Shown here piece by piece: positions 35,473-43,126 of a DNA stretch of 64,000 bases. The first letter of the stretch is position 1. Every line of letters begins with the position of its first letter. The translations under genes and the position numbers were made by a program. The notes below the pieces were generated by a model that searched no databases, was not told where the DNA came from, and worked only from the letters and a program-made list of their open reading frames with translations. The stretch lies in NCBI GenBank assembly GCA_015075175.1, contig JABTUV010000011.1:1-64000 (forward strand), given 5' to 3'. Origin of the DNA: a bacterium. Its GTDB lineage: Bacteria; Hinthialibacterota; Hinthialibacteria; H5-UNCL2.

Positions 35473-36736
35473 ATGGTTCGCCTGCGCCTTGAGGACTTCC
35501 TGGGAGAGAATCCCGAGATCGCCGGGATCCGCCGGCATCTGCCGCGCTTGGCGGCCAGCCGCCTGCCCATCCTCATCCACGGCGAAACCGGCACGGGCAA
35601 AACCATGCTGGCCGCCATCATCCACGATCTCTCCGCCTGCCGCTGCGGCCCCTACGTGCATCTGGACTGCGGCGCCATGGTCGAAGACCTGGTCGCCAAC
35701 GAACTCTTCGGGCACGTGCGCGGCTCCTTCACCAGCGCAGACCGCACCCAGTCGGGATTGATCGAGCAGGCCCGCGGCGGCACCCTCTTTCTGGACGAGC
35801 TGGGCAACCTCAGCTTCGAGGCCCAGACCAAGCTCCTGCAAGTGCTGGACGAGGGCAGGTTCCGGCGCGTGGGCGGGACGGAGGAAATCGAAGTCGAGGT
35901 GCGCGTCATCGGGGCCAGCAGCCGGCCGCTGCAACGCTACGTCGAGGAGGGACGCTTCCGCAAGGACCTCTACTACCGCCTGAAGGGTCTACGCCTCTCT
36001 CTACCGCCGCTGCGGCAGCGGCGCGAGGACATCGTCCTTCTCTTCAAGTATTATCTTGCGCAATACAGTCAGGCGGCCGACCGCTGGGCCGCTGCGGTCT
36101 CACCGCGACGCGCGCGAGATGCTCGTCAACCATCCCTGGCCCGGCAACGTGCGCGAACTCATGCGCCTGGCCGAGGAACTGGCCTGCCTGCACGACCTCG
36201 AGTACATCACTGCCGCCGACCTGGCCGCCTACGACCTTTCCTCCCTCTGCTGCTGGCAGATCAAGCGCTGCGAGCGGCGCGACTGTCCCGCCTACGGCCG
36301 CAGCGACCATCGCTGCTGGCTCATCCCCGACACCCTGGGTCCTGACGGCTGTCCCCACGGCCTGCCCGAGAAGCTCCACTACCGCCTGCACTGCGAGGTG
36401 TTCGTCTCCAGTTGCGCAGAAATCGCGGGCAAGAGCGACGCGGATCGCTTCGAGTTCCTGTCTCAGCAAGTGCGGGGGTGGTGCCAGGCGCCGGTTCCGC
36501 CGGTGCTGGCCGACGGCGGGTATCGCCTGGATCAGATGACGTTCCGGCAGTTCCGCAACCAGGTCGTGGCGGGGTCCATTCGTCACTACCTGGCGACCAT
36601 CTTGCGCAACACGGGCGGGAGCGTGGAGGATGCCTGCCGCGTCTCCGGCCTGTCGCGCAGCACGCTCTACCAGATGCTGAGGGCGCATGGGCTGGCGATT
36701 GAGGACTTCAGGCCGCGCGGGGTCGGGGAGGGATAG
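35473..36736 (+). CDS. sigma54-dependent activator with CW-type cysteine sensor segment, one frameshift
   Basis: The N-terminal AAA+ domain has Walker A HGETGTGKTMLA, a GAFTGA-loop variant (RGSFTSAD), Walker B GTLFLDELGN and FRKDLYYRLKGLRLSLPPLR. Near 36080-36110 the frame changes, and the protein resumes with AREMLVNHPWPGNVREL. An unusual insert follows: CCWQIKRCERRDCPAYG, then HRCWLIPDT and C-x-V-F, a CW-type cysteine cluster as seen in anaerobe sensor proteins. A Fis-type HTH ends it (ACRVSGLSRSTLYQMLRAHG). There is no receiver or GAF domain, so sensing probably uses the cysteines (metal, Fe-S or redox). It lies directly upstream of the sigma54-promoted hydrogenase operon. Confidence 0.85.
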
Positions 36737-36882
36737 GTCCCATAGGTCTCATTGGTCCCATAGCACACGTATCTACTGGGAAGATTTTGTGTTAGCGTGG
36801 TCATCCGATATTCTCGCCCGAGGGCCTATTAACACATAAGTCGCTATTTTTGAGGTAGATAGCGCTCGTATGGGATCGCGTT

Positions 36883-36899
36883 GTGCGGGATTCCCACAC
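36883..36899. promoter_or_regulatory. candidate enhancer (UAS) palindrome
   Basis: GTGCGGGA-T-TCCCACAC is an 8-1-8 inverted repeat with one mismatch, about 110-125 bp upstream of the -24 element. That is the usual distance for an enhancer bound by a Fis-type activator domain. Binding by the neighbouring regulator is inferred. Confidence 0.5.
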
Positions 36900-37007
36900 G
36901 CTATTGTTTACATTTTCACGATTTCACGACGCCCACATCCCCTTGACATCATTCGTTACATCTTGAAATCCCACAACATGCGTTATTTCTTTGAGTTGAT
37001 TTGCGGG

Positions 37008-37024
37008 TTGGCATCGTTATTGCT
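37008..37024 (+). promoter_or_regulatory. sigma54 (-24/-12) promoter of the hydrogenase operon
   Basis: TTGGCATCGTTATTGCT matches the TGGCAC-N5-TTGC consensus, with GG at 37010-37011 and GC at 37022-37023, exactly ten bases apart. Transcription would start near 37035, about 30 bp before the GTG start of the first operon gene. An adjacent sigma54 activator gene supports the call. Confidence 0.85.
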
Positions 37025-37063
37025 TTCACGAGTCTCACGACGTTCATGCTGGAGAGATCCATC

Positions 37064-38125
37064 GTGCGTACAGACTTCCTACCGTATGCGCGACTGCCGG
37101 AGTTGCGGGCTGTGCTGGAGGGGCGCTATCGCGTGGTCTGGCAGGAAGCGGCACGGGCGCCGGGCAACGCAGCCTGTCGCCGCCGAGCGCCTGCAAGTCG
37201 CTGGAAAGCCCGCGCCCTCCATATTCCGTCCGGGGCGGATTTTTTCCGCCCCTGCGCGAGGAAGTGGCCGAGTTTCCCGTGGGCGACGCCGGCCGCACCC
37301 GTCGCGCACCAAGCGCCTCCCCGAACGGACAAGCCGCTCGCCCTGGTGAACCTGCGGCCCTGCGACCTGGCCGCATTGCGCATCCTGGACGATGTCTTCC
37401 TCTCCGGCGACGTCGTGGATCCATTCTATCAAGCCCGCCGCCAGTCCACCCTGATCGTCTCCGTGGATTGCGTGACGCCGGCGCCGACCTGCTTCTGTCA
37501 TCTCGTGGGCGGCGCCCCGTTCACCGACGCGGGCATGGGCCTTCATCTCTCGCCGCTGGCCACAGGATACCGGGTGCACGCGGACAGCGACGCGGGCGAG
37601 CGCATGATCACCGAGTTGGCACTGGCCCCACCGGAATTGCGCGAGGAGGAGGAGCTGCCTGCCCGCCGCCAGGCGGCGATGGAGGCTCTGGCCGCCGCCA
37701 ACCAGCGCTTCACCCTGACCCGCTCTCCGTATACGACGGTGGCGGAACGCGCCGCCTCGGACCGGTGGCAGGACCTCTTCGCCGGCTGCGTGGAGTGCGG
37801 CGCCTGCTGCCGCGTCTGTCCCACCTGCTACTGCTTCTATCTCTTCGACGAGCTGACCGGGGGCGGGCAGGAGGCGCGCTGCCGGCGTTGCCGCACCTGG
37901 GACAGCTGCATCACCGCGGACTACGCGCGTATGGCCGGCCCTCCCAACGCCAAGCCCAATCCCCGGCCGCGCCTGCGCACGCGCTTCGCCAACCGTTTCG
38001 ACCACAAGTACCGGTTTCATTATGAAACCAGCGGGGAGTACGCCTGCGTGGGCTGCGGACGCTGCGCCGAGGTCTGCATGGCCCGCTCCGATCCCCGTGA
38101 AGTCCTGCGGGTGCTGGAACAATGA
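37064..38125 (+). CDS. sulfhydrogenase beta-like Fe-S subunit, internal frame changes
   Basis: The start is GTG 37064 after GGAGAG. The protein begins RTDFLPYARLPELRAVLEGR, and from about residue 90 reads LALVNLRPCDLAALRILDDV, TLIVSVDCVTPAPTCFCHLV, CVECGACCRVCPTCYCFYLF and CVGCGRCAEVCMARSDPREV. This is the HydB-type layout with an N-terminal domain and two C-terminal [4Fe-4S] clusters. Between about 37150 and 37330 the conserved text (FPPLREEVAEFPVGD) lies in another frame, so at least two compensating indels are present. It should relay electrons between the flavin subunit downstream and the hydrogenase. Confidence 0.8.
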   Translation: MRTDFLPYARLPELRAVLEGRYRVVWQEAARAPGNAACRRRAPASRWKARALHIPSGADFFRPCARKWPSFPWATPAAPVAHQAPPRTDKPLALVNLRPCDLAALRILDDVFLSGDVVDPFYQARRQSTLIVSVDCVTPAPTCFCHLVGGAPFTDAGMGLHLSPLATGYRVHADSDAGERMITELALAPPELREEEELPARRQAAMEALAAANQRFTLTRSPYTTVAERAASDRWQDLFAGCVECGACCRVCPTCYCFYLFDELTGGGQEARCRRCRTWDSCITADYARMAGPPNAKPNPRPRLRTRFANRFDHKYRFHYETSGEYACVGCGRCAEVCMARSDPREVLRVLEQ

Positions 38126-38943
38126 TCACTTTCAACCCCTACGCTCCCCGACTGTGCAAGCTGGTCGAAGTCAAGACCGAGACTCCGACCATCAAAACGT
38201 TCGTGCTGGAAATGCCCGAGCCGTTTCACTTCCGCGCCGGCCAGTTCATCGAGCTGACGCTGCCGGGCGCGGGTGAGGCGCCCTTTACCCCCTCGTCCTC
38301 TCCCCTCGAACACGACCGCCTGGAGACGACCGTGATTCGCACCGGCAGCATGACCGACCGGCTGCACGAGGTCGAGCCGGGCGCCTGGCTGGGCGTGCGC
38401 GGGCCTTTCGGCAAGGGCTACCCGATCGAGAAATACCGCGGCAAAGAGATTCTCGTGGTGGGCGGCGGCTGCGGGTTGGCCCCCTTGCGCTCGCTCATCT
38501 ACCAGCTTCTTTCCGAATCCTACCGTTACCGCCGCATCTCGATCAAGTACGGCGCGCGCGAGCCGGACGAACTGCTCTATCGCGATAGCTACGCGACGTG
38601 GACGGCGGAACGGCCCAACGTGGACTTCACCTGCACCGTGGACGCCGGCGCCCCCGGTTGGACGGGTCGCGTCGGCTTGGTCACCACGCTCCTGTCGGGC
38701 CTCGATCTCAGCCTGCCCGACACGGTCGCCTTCGTGTGCGGACCCGAGGTCATGCTCAAGTTTGTGACGCTGACGCTGCTCAAGGAAGGGCTTTCGGCGG
38801 AGCAGATTTATCTCTCGATGAACCGCCGCATGAGCTGCGGCATCGGCCAGTGCGGGCGTTGCAGCATCGGTCCCTACTATCTGTGCAAGGACGGCCCGGA
38901 CATGAACTACGCGGCCATCCAGCAGTACGAGAACGTCTTCTGA
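38122..38943 (+). CDS. sulfhydrogenase gamma-like FAD/NAD(P)-binding subunit
   Basis: The 273-residue protein is of the ferredoxin-NADP reductase type: FAD domain (EMPEPFHFRAGQFIELTLPG), the NAD(P) domain start EILVVGGGCGLAPLRSLIY, then VAFVCGPEVMLKFV. It ends with a [2Fe-2S] cysteine set in RRMSCGIGQCGRCSIGPYYLC. In group 3b hydrogenases this subunit exchanges electrons with NAD(P)H. ATG overlaps the previous stop by 4 bp. Finding it in front of a group 4 membrane hydrogenase suggests NAD(P)H can feed, or be made by, the complex. Confidence 0.9.
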   Translation: MITFNPYAPRLCKLVEVKTETPTIKTFVLEMPEPFHFRAGQFIELTLPGAGEAPFTPSSSPLEHDRLETTVIRTGSMTDRLHEVEPGAWLGVRGPFGKGYPIEKYRGKEILVVGGGCGLAPLRSLIYQLLSESYRYRRISIKYGAREPDELLYRDSYATWTAERPNVDFTCTVDAGAPGWTGRVGLVTTLLSGLDLSLPDTVAFVCGPEVMLKFVTLTLLKEGLSAEQIYLSMNRRMSCGIGQCGRCSIGPYYLCKDGPDMNYAAIQQYENVF

Positions 38944-38958
38944 ACCGGGAGGAGCCTC

Positions 38959-40695
38959 ATGCAGACGGGAGTGATCGGCCATTGCAGCTTCTGTTCGCTC
39001 TGCTGTCCCATGACGGCGGAACACTGGTGGGCGGCGCATTACTGGTCGGCCCCGGAGACGGAAGAGGCGGGCCGGCATGGGCTGTGCGCGCGGGGCGGCA
39101 GTCTCTTTTCGCTCCTGGAGAATCCGGCGCGCGCGCGCGGCGGCGTCTTGCGCCGGGAGGAGCAACAGACGCGCCTCTATGGCGAGGCCGTCGTGCACGC
39201 CTTCCAGCGGCTGGTGGAGGAGGCCGGCCGATCGGGACGCATGGCCGTGCTTCTGGACGGCAACCTGCCCTGCGAGGACCTGGTCGCCGCGCATGAGTGG
39301 GCGAAGGCGCGGGGAGACGCCGTGGCCGCGGTTTACCTGCCTGCCGGCGATTTCGATCTCTTGGACGGACTGTCCGCGGGGGAGGCGGTGGTGCGCGGTG
39401 CGCACCCTACGGGGGAGGCGGTGGTGCGCGGTGCGCACCCTACGGGGGAGGTGACGGTGCGCGTTGCACAGCCGGCGGAGTGTGGCGCCATGCTGATCGT
39501 GGGCGATGCGCTCTCGACGCATCCCGCGCTGGCCCGTCCGCTCTTGGACGCCAAGTACGCGCGTCCGGGCCGGCCCATCCTGGTCATGGACACTTTCGCC
39601 TCCCGCACCATGCGCTTCGCCGATCTCGCCCTGACGGTCGAGCCGGGCGGCCAGGAGGCGCTGCTCGGCGCGTTGCGGCGCGCGCTGGCGGGCGAGACCT
39701 CGGCGATAGCGCACGTCGCCGCGCTCGGCCACACGGACACCAAACTGGTCGAGCGCGCGCTGGGTCGCCTCGCGAGCGCCGCCAAGCCGCTCGTGGTCGT
39801 CTCCCCCGAGCCGACCAAGGCCGAGGATTGGCGCGGCATCGGCGCGGCCGCCGCCCAACTGGCGGCGGACACGTTCGGCTCGGTCCTGCCGCTTTACAGC
39901 TACGGCAATGCGCTCGGCGCCTATCGCGTGCATCGCAATCTCGGCATGCCGCGCTTCGAGTCGCTCCTCTCCATGCGCGATCCTGACTGGTCGCTCCTGG
40001 TTTTCGTGGGTTGGGACCCAACGCTCACCTTTCCCGTCGAGCTTCTGCGGCCGCTGCATCGGCGTTTTCCCCGAATCGTGGCGCTGTCTCCGGTCGAAAC
40101 GCCGGCCTGGCGGGCGGCGGACCTGGCGGCGGCGATGCCGCTGCTGCTGGAATACTCCGGCCACGTGGTGCGGCGACGGAAGCGAAGTCGAGCTTCGCTG
40201 GCGCTGCTGCTGATGGCCGGCGTCTGTCGGGTGCGCGACTTCTTCGACGCCGGCGGCGCGGAGCTCCCGACGGCATGGCGCGAGACGCCCGCCCCCGCCC
40301 CGCGCGTCGCGCCCGCGGCCTCGACCGCGGCGTCCCGCGGATTCTGTCTCCTGGCGGCCTCCAGCACCCTGCACTTCTCCGACGGCGCTCTCACGCGCCA
40401 GGCCGCCGCCACTCAACATCTTTCCGGTGAGGACGCGCTGCGTATCAGTCCCGCCGCCGCCCGCCGGCTCAATCTGCGCGAGGGGCAGCGCGTCTCCATC
40501 CGGCGCGACGGCCTGGAACTGTCGCTCGCCTGCGAACTGGACGCCGCCCTGCCGGCCGAGCTGGCGGTTGCCCCGCTGCACCGACCCGAAGTGCGGCGCT
40601 TTCTGCCCTGGCGCCTGGATGCCTCCGGCCCGCGCCTGTCGTGCGTCGCCCCCGCCGTCCAGATTTTCCCGCTGGCCGAAGAAGGAGCCGCCTAG
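38959..40695 (+). CDS. molybdopterin-oxidoreductase-like Fe-S subunit (NuoG/FwdB-like)
   Basis: The 578-residue protein has an N-terminal [4Fe-4S] motif (HCSFCSLCCPM, then GLCARGG), a MopB-like middle (MLIVGDALSTHPALARPLLD, ARPGRPILVMDTFASRTMRF, LLVFVGWDP) and a C-terminal molybdopterin-dinucleotide-binding-like domain (LRISPAAARRLNLREGQRVS). I see no Sec/Cys/Ser ligand in the usual FdhF position, so it may lack a working Mo centre and only carry electrons, as NuoG does. Residues ~140-165 (two VVRGAHPTGEA blocks) are coded by two RAYT-family REP units in frame. GGGAGG precedes the ATG. Confidence 0.75.
   Translation: MQTGVIGHCSFCSLCCPMTAEHWWAAHYWSAPETEEAGRHGLCARGGSLFSLLENPARARGGVLRREEQQTRLYGEAVVHAFQRLVEEAGRSGRMAVLLDGNLPCEDLVAAHEWAKARGDAVAAVYLPAGDFDLLDGLSAGEAVVRGAHPTGEAVVRGAHPTGEVTVRVAQPAECGAMLIVGDALSTHPALARPLLDAKYARPGRPILVMDTFASRTMRFADLALTVEPGGQEALLGALRRALAGETSAIAHVAALGHTDTKLVERALGRLASAAKPLVVVSPEPTKAEDWRGIGAAAAQLAADTFGSVLPLYSYGNALGAYRVHRNLGMPRFESLLSMRDPDWSLLVFVGWDPTLTFPVELLRPLHRRFPRIVALSPVETPAWRAADLAAAMPLLLEYSGHVVRRRKRSRASLALLLMAGVCRVRDFFDAGGAELPTAWRETPAPAPRVAPAASTAASRGFCLLAASSTLHFSDGALTRQAAATQHLSGEDALRISPAAARRLNLREGQRVSIRRDGLELSLACELDAALPAELAVAPLHRPEVRRFLPWRLDASGPRLSCVAPAVQIFPLAEEGAA
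39390..39443 (-). repeat. two RAYT-family REP units inside the MopB-like gene
   Basis: Hairpin-plus-CTAC units lie at 39390-39410 and 39423-39443, a 33-bp (11-codon) period that keeps the frame. A degenerate third unit follows (GGTGACGGTGCGCG). The sequence matches the arrays beside the RAYT gene. Confidence 0.93.
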
Positions 40696-41181
40696 ATGGA
40701 GATTACCCGGCGCGTGCTCGTCAACGTGGACCGCTGCATCGACTGCAAGGCTTGCTTCGTCGCCTGCTTTGACGGCCATCACGGCGAACCCATCATTCAC
40801 CATGCGCCCGGGCCTTACGGCTTCCCCATCCTGTGCCGGCAGTGCGAGGAACCGACGTGCGTGGCCGCCTGTCCCTACGGGGCGATGGAGCGCGACCCGC
40901 ACGGAGTGGTCTTGCGGCGGCTGCCCATGTGCCGGGCGTGCTGGTCGTGCGTTCCCGCCTGCCCCTTCGGCGCCATCGACGCGGCGATGGTGGAACGGCG
41001 CGTGGCCAAGTGCGACTTGTGTGAGGATCGCGTGCTGGCCGGCGGGCGCCCCCGTTGCGTGGCCGCCTGTCCCGCCGGCGCGCTCGAGTTCGTCGAAGTC
41101 GCCGAGGCGGATCTGGAACAGCGCGGCCTCTTTGTCATCGCCGGCCGCACTCTTGGCAAGGACCTGTGGAGACGGCGCTAA
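40696..41181 (+). CDS. HycB/HydN-like four-cluster ferredoxin subunit
   Basis: The 161-residue protein has four cysteine groups: CIDCKACFVAC, CRQCEEPTCVAACP, CRACWSCVPACP and CDLC...CVAACPAG, the layout of HycB/DmsB-type polyferredoxins with four [4Fe-4S] clusters. It likely links the MopB-like subunit to the hydrogenase core. ATG directly follows the previous stop. Confidence 0.9.
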   Translation: MEITRRVLVNVDRCIDCKACFVACFDGHHGEPIIHHAPGPYGFPILCRQCEEPTCVAACPYGAMERDPHGVVLRRLPMCRACWSCVPACPFGAIDAAMVERRVAKCDLCEDRVLAGGRPRCVAACPAGALEFVEVAEADLEQRGLFVIAGRTLGKDLWRRR

Positions 41182-41184
41182 GGC

Positions 41185-41233
41185 GGAGTACAAACTTCAG
41201 TTTGTCTTCGAGCAGGCTGAAGCCTGTACTCCT
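41185..41233. repeat. GGAGTAC...GTACTCC palindromic element
   Basis: It contains two 14-bp palindromes, CAAACTTCAGTTTG and CAGGCTGAAGCCTG, between GGAGTAC and GTACTCC ends. Copies are at 46178-46225 and 51322-51369. It lies between the electron-input genes and the hydrogenase core genes. Confidence 0.9.
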
Positions 41234-41259
41234 GGAAACGTCATAAGAAAGGGAGCGAG

Positions 41260-42186
41260 ATGGCGCAGGCGTTGGGCATCTTCGTGGCGGGCACGCTGGG
41301 GACCATGGTCCTGGGGCTGTTGTCCAAGTGGTTCGACCGCAAGCTGACCGCGCGCGTGCAGTATCGCGTGGGTCCGCCCCTTCTCCAACCCTTTTACGAC
41401 ATCCTCAAGCTCCTGGGCAAGGAGACGCTCGTTCCAGCCGACGCGCGTCGCAGCGGATTCCTCCTGGCGCCGCTGGTGGGCCTGTCGGCGACCGCCGTCG
41501 CCGCCGGCATCCTGTGGGCGAGCGCCGTCAACCCGGCGGGCGCGTTCGTCGGCGATCTCATCGTGCTCCTTTACGTCCTCACGCTGCCCTCGCTCTCGCT
41601 GGTCGTAGGCGGAAGCGCCTCCGGCAACCCCTTCGGCGCGGTAGGCGCCAGCCGCGAGATCAAGCTCCTCATCGCCTACGAGCTGCCGCTGATCACGGCC
41701 ATCGTGACGGCCCTGGTGCATGCGGAGGCCTGGAGTTTCCGGCTGGCGGACCTGGCCGCCCACCAGGCGGCCCACGGCCCCATCGCGGCGAGCCTCTCCG
41801 GCGCCCTGGCGCTCCTCGTGTCTCTCTTCTGCATCCAGGCCAAGCTGGGCCTCGTGCCCTTCGACACCGCCGAGGCCGACACCGAACTGATGGGCGGCGT
41901 GCTCGTCGAGTACTCGGGGCCGCCGCTGGCGCTCATCCATCTCTTCCGCGCCATGCTCCTGGCGGTCCTGCCCATGCTCCTCATCACCGTGTTTCTTGGC
42001 GGAATACGCCTGAGCTGGCCGGGCATCCTGGGCACGCTCCTGGCCTACCTGCTGATTCTGGTCTTCGTCGTGCTCCTGCGCAACACCAACCCCCGCCTGC
42101 GCATCGACCAGGCGGTGAAGTTCTTCTGGCTGCTCTTGTTTCCCATTGCGATGCTGGCGCTCATTCTGGCGCTGGCGGGATACTGA
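41260..42186 (+). CDS. hydrogenase membrane subunit, NuoH/EchB/MbhM-like
   Basis: The 308-residue protein has about eight helices and conserved complex-I-like loops: RVQYRVGPPLLQPFYDILKL, GNPFGAVGASREIKLLIAYE, LGLVPFDTAEADTELMGG and EYSGPPLALIHLFRAM. It anchors the peripheral arm and forms the first part of the ion path. GAAAGGGAG precedes the ATG. Confidence 0.93.
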   Translation: MAQALGIFVAGTLGTMVLGLLSKWFDRKLTARVQYRVGPPLLQPFYDILKLLGKETLVPADARRSGFLLAPLVGLSATAVAAGILWASAVNPAGAFVGDLIVLLYVLTLPSLSLVVGGSASGNPFGAVGASREIKLLIAYELPLITAIVTALVHAEAWSFRLADLAAHQAAHGPIAASLSGALALLVSLFCIQAKLGLVPFDTAEADTELMGGVLVEYSGPPLALIHLFRAMLLAVLPMLLITVFLGGIRLSWPGILGTLLAYLLILVFVVLLRNTNPRLRIDQAVKFFWLLLFPIAMLALILALAGY

Positions 42187-42203
42187 GAAGAAGGAGAGAG
42201 GGC

Positions 42204-42641
42204 GTGAACTGGCGAATCTGGGCGTTGCAGAAGTCTCCGTGGGTTTATCACGTGAACGCGGGGGCGTGCAACAACTGCGACATCGAGGTGCTTGAGTTGT
42301 TGACGCCGCGCTTCGACGTGGAGCGGTTCGGGATCACGCTGGTGGGCAGCCCGCGGCACGCCGACGCCCTGCTCGTGTCCGGCATCTGCACGCGTCAGAT
42401 CGCCCCACGCCTGCAGGACCTTTACGCGCAGACGCCGAAGCCCTGCGTGGTCTTCTGCATCGGGACCTGCGCCTGCGCCCGCGGCATCTTTCACGACTCC
42501 TACCACGCCGCCGCCGGCCCCGTGGACGAGGTCATCCGCGCCGTCGATCCGGCGGCCACCATTCTCTACATCCCCGGCTGTCCGCCCAAGCCGGAGGCCA
42601 TGATCCTGGGCGTAGTCAAGGCGCTGCGCGCGCTGGCTTAA
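42204..42641 (+). CDS. hydrogenase small subunit, NuoB/EchC/MbhJ-like
   Basis: The 145-residue protein has the proximal [4Fe-4S] ligands in GACNNCDIEVLELLTPRFDV, CIGTCACARG and IPGCPPKPEAMILG. It is the short group 4 form without a Tat signal. The GTG at 42204 follows AAGGAGAG. It passes electrons to the NiFe site of the large subunit. Confidence 0.93.
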   Translation: MNWRIWALQKSPWVYHVNAGACNNCDIEVLELLTPRFDVERFGITLVGSPRHADALLVSGICTRQIAPRLQDLYAQTPKPCVVFCIGTCACARGIFHDSYHAAAGPVDEVIRAVDPAATILYIPGCPPKPEAMILGVVKALRALA

Positions 42642-42661
42642 CCGCAAGGAGTAATGCGAAC

Positions 42662-43126
42662 GTGAGCCTGCAAACCGACCACGAAACGAGCACGGGAGCG
42701 CCGGCGCAGAAGCTGGAGCGCGGCCTGGGCCCGCGCCTCCTGCGATTGGAGCAGCCGCATCCCAACCGCATCTATCTCACCGTCGCCCCCGGCGACCACG
42801 TGGCCGCCGCCGTCTTCCTCTTCGACGAGCTCTCCGCCCGCCTGGCCACCGCCTCCGCCGTGGACCATCGCGACCATCTCGAAATCAACTACCACTTCGC
42901 GCTGGACGGCGACCGCTGCGTCGTGACCGTCAAGACCTTCGCGCCCAAGCCCGAGCCCCACCTGGAATCGCTGGCGCGCATGATCGCGGGAGCGGAGTGG
43001 ATCGAGCGCGAGATCGCCGACCTCTTCGGTTGCCGTTTTGACGGTCATCCCCGGCCCGAGCGGCTTATCCTGGCCGACGACTGGCCCGCCGACCGCCATC
43101 CCCTCCGCCGCGGAGGCCCCTCATGA
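42662..43126 (+). CDS. hydrogenase NuoC/MbhK-like 30-kDa subunit
   Basis: The 154-residue protein corresponds to the NuoC-like domain that is fused in HycE but separate here: HLEINYHFALDGDRCVVTVK, EWIEREIADLFGCRFDGHP and ERLILADDWP. GTG 42662 follows AAGGAG. It overlaps the large-subunit start by 4 bp. Confidence 0.9.
   Translation: MSLQTDHETSTGAPAQKLERGLGPRLLRLEQPHPNRIYLTVAPGDHVAAAVFLFDELSARLATASAVDHRDHLEINYHFALDGDRCVVTVKTFAPKPEPHLESLARMIAGAEWIEREIADLFGCRFDGHPRPERLILADDWPADRHPLRRGGPS

Larger units (their letters stand above)
36737..37063 (+). promoter_or_regulatory. hydrogenase operon control region
   Basis: This 327-bp gene-free, relatively AT-rich region separates the activator gene from the hydrogenase operon. 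It contains a palindrome at 36883-36899, a pair of direct repeats (TTTCACGA...CACGACG at about 36914-36931 and 37024-37042) and the -24/-12 promoter. This layout of enhancer site plus sigma54 promoter is typical for AAA+ activators. Confidence 0.7.

Noticed and set aside
38959-40695. Catalytic formate dehydrogenase (FdhF)
   Set aside because: The Fe-S motif and C-terminal domain fit the superfamily, but the Sec/Cys region is missing and the length and middle region differ; kept as a MopB-like electron-transfer subunit.
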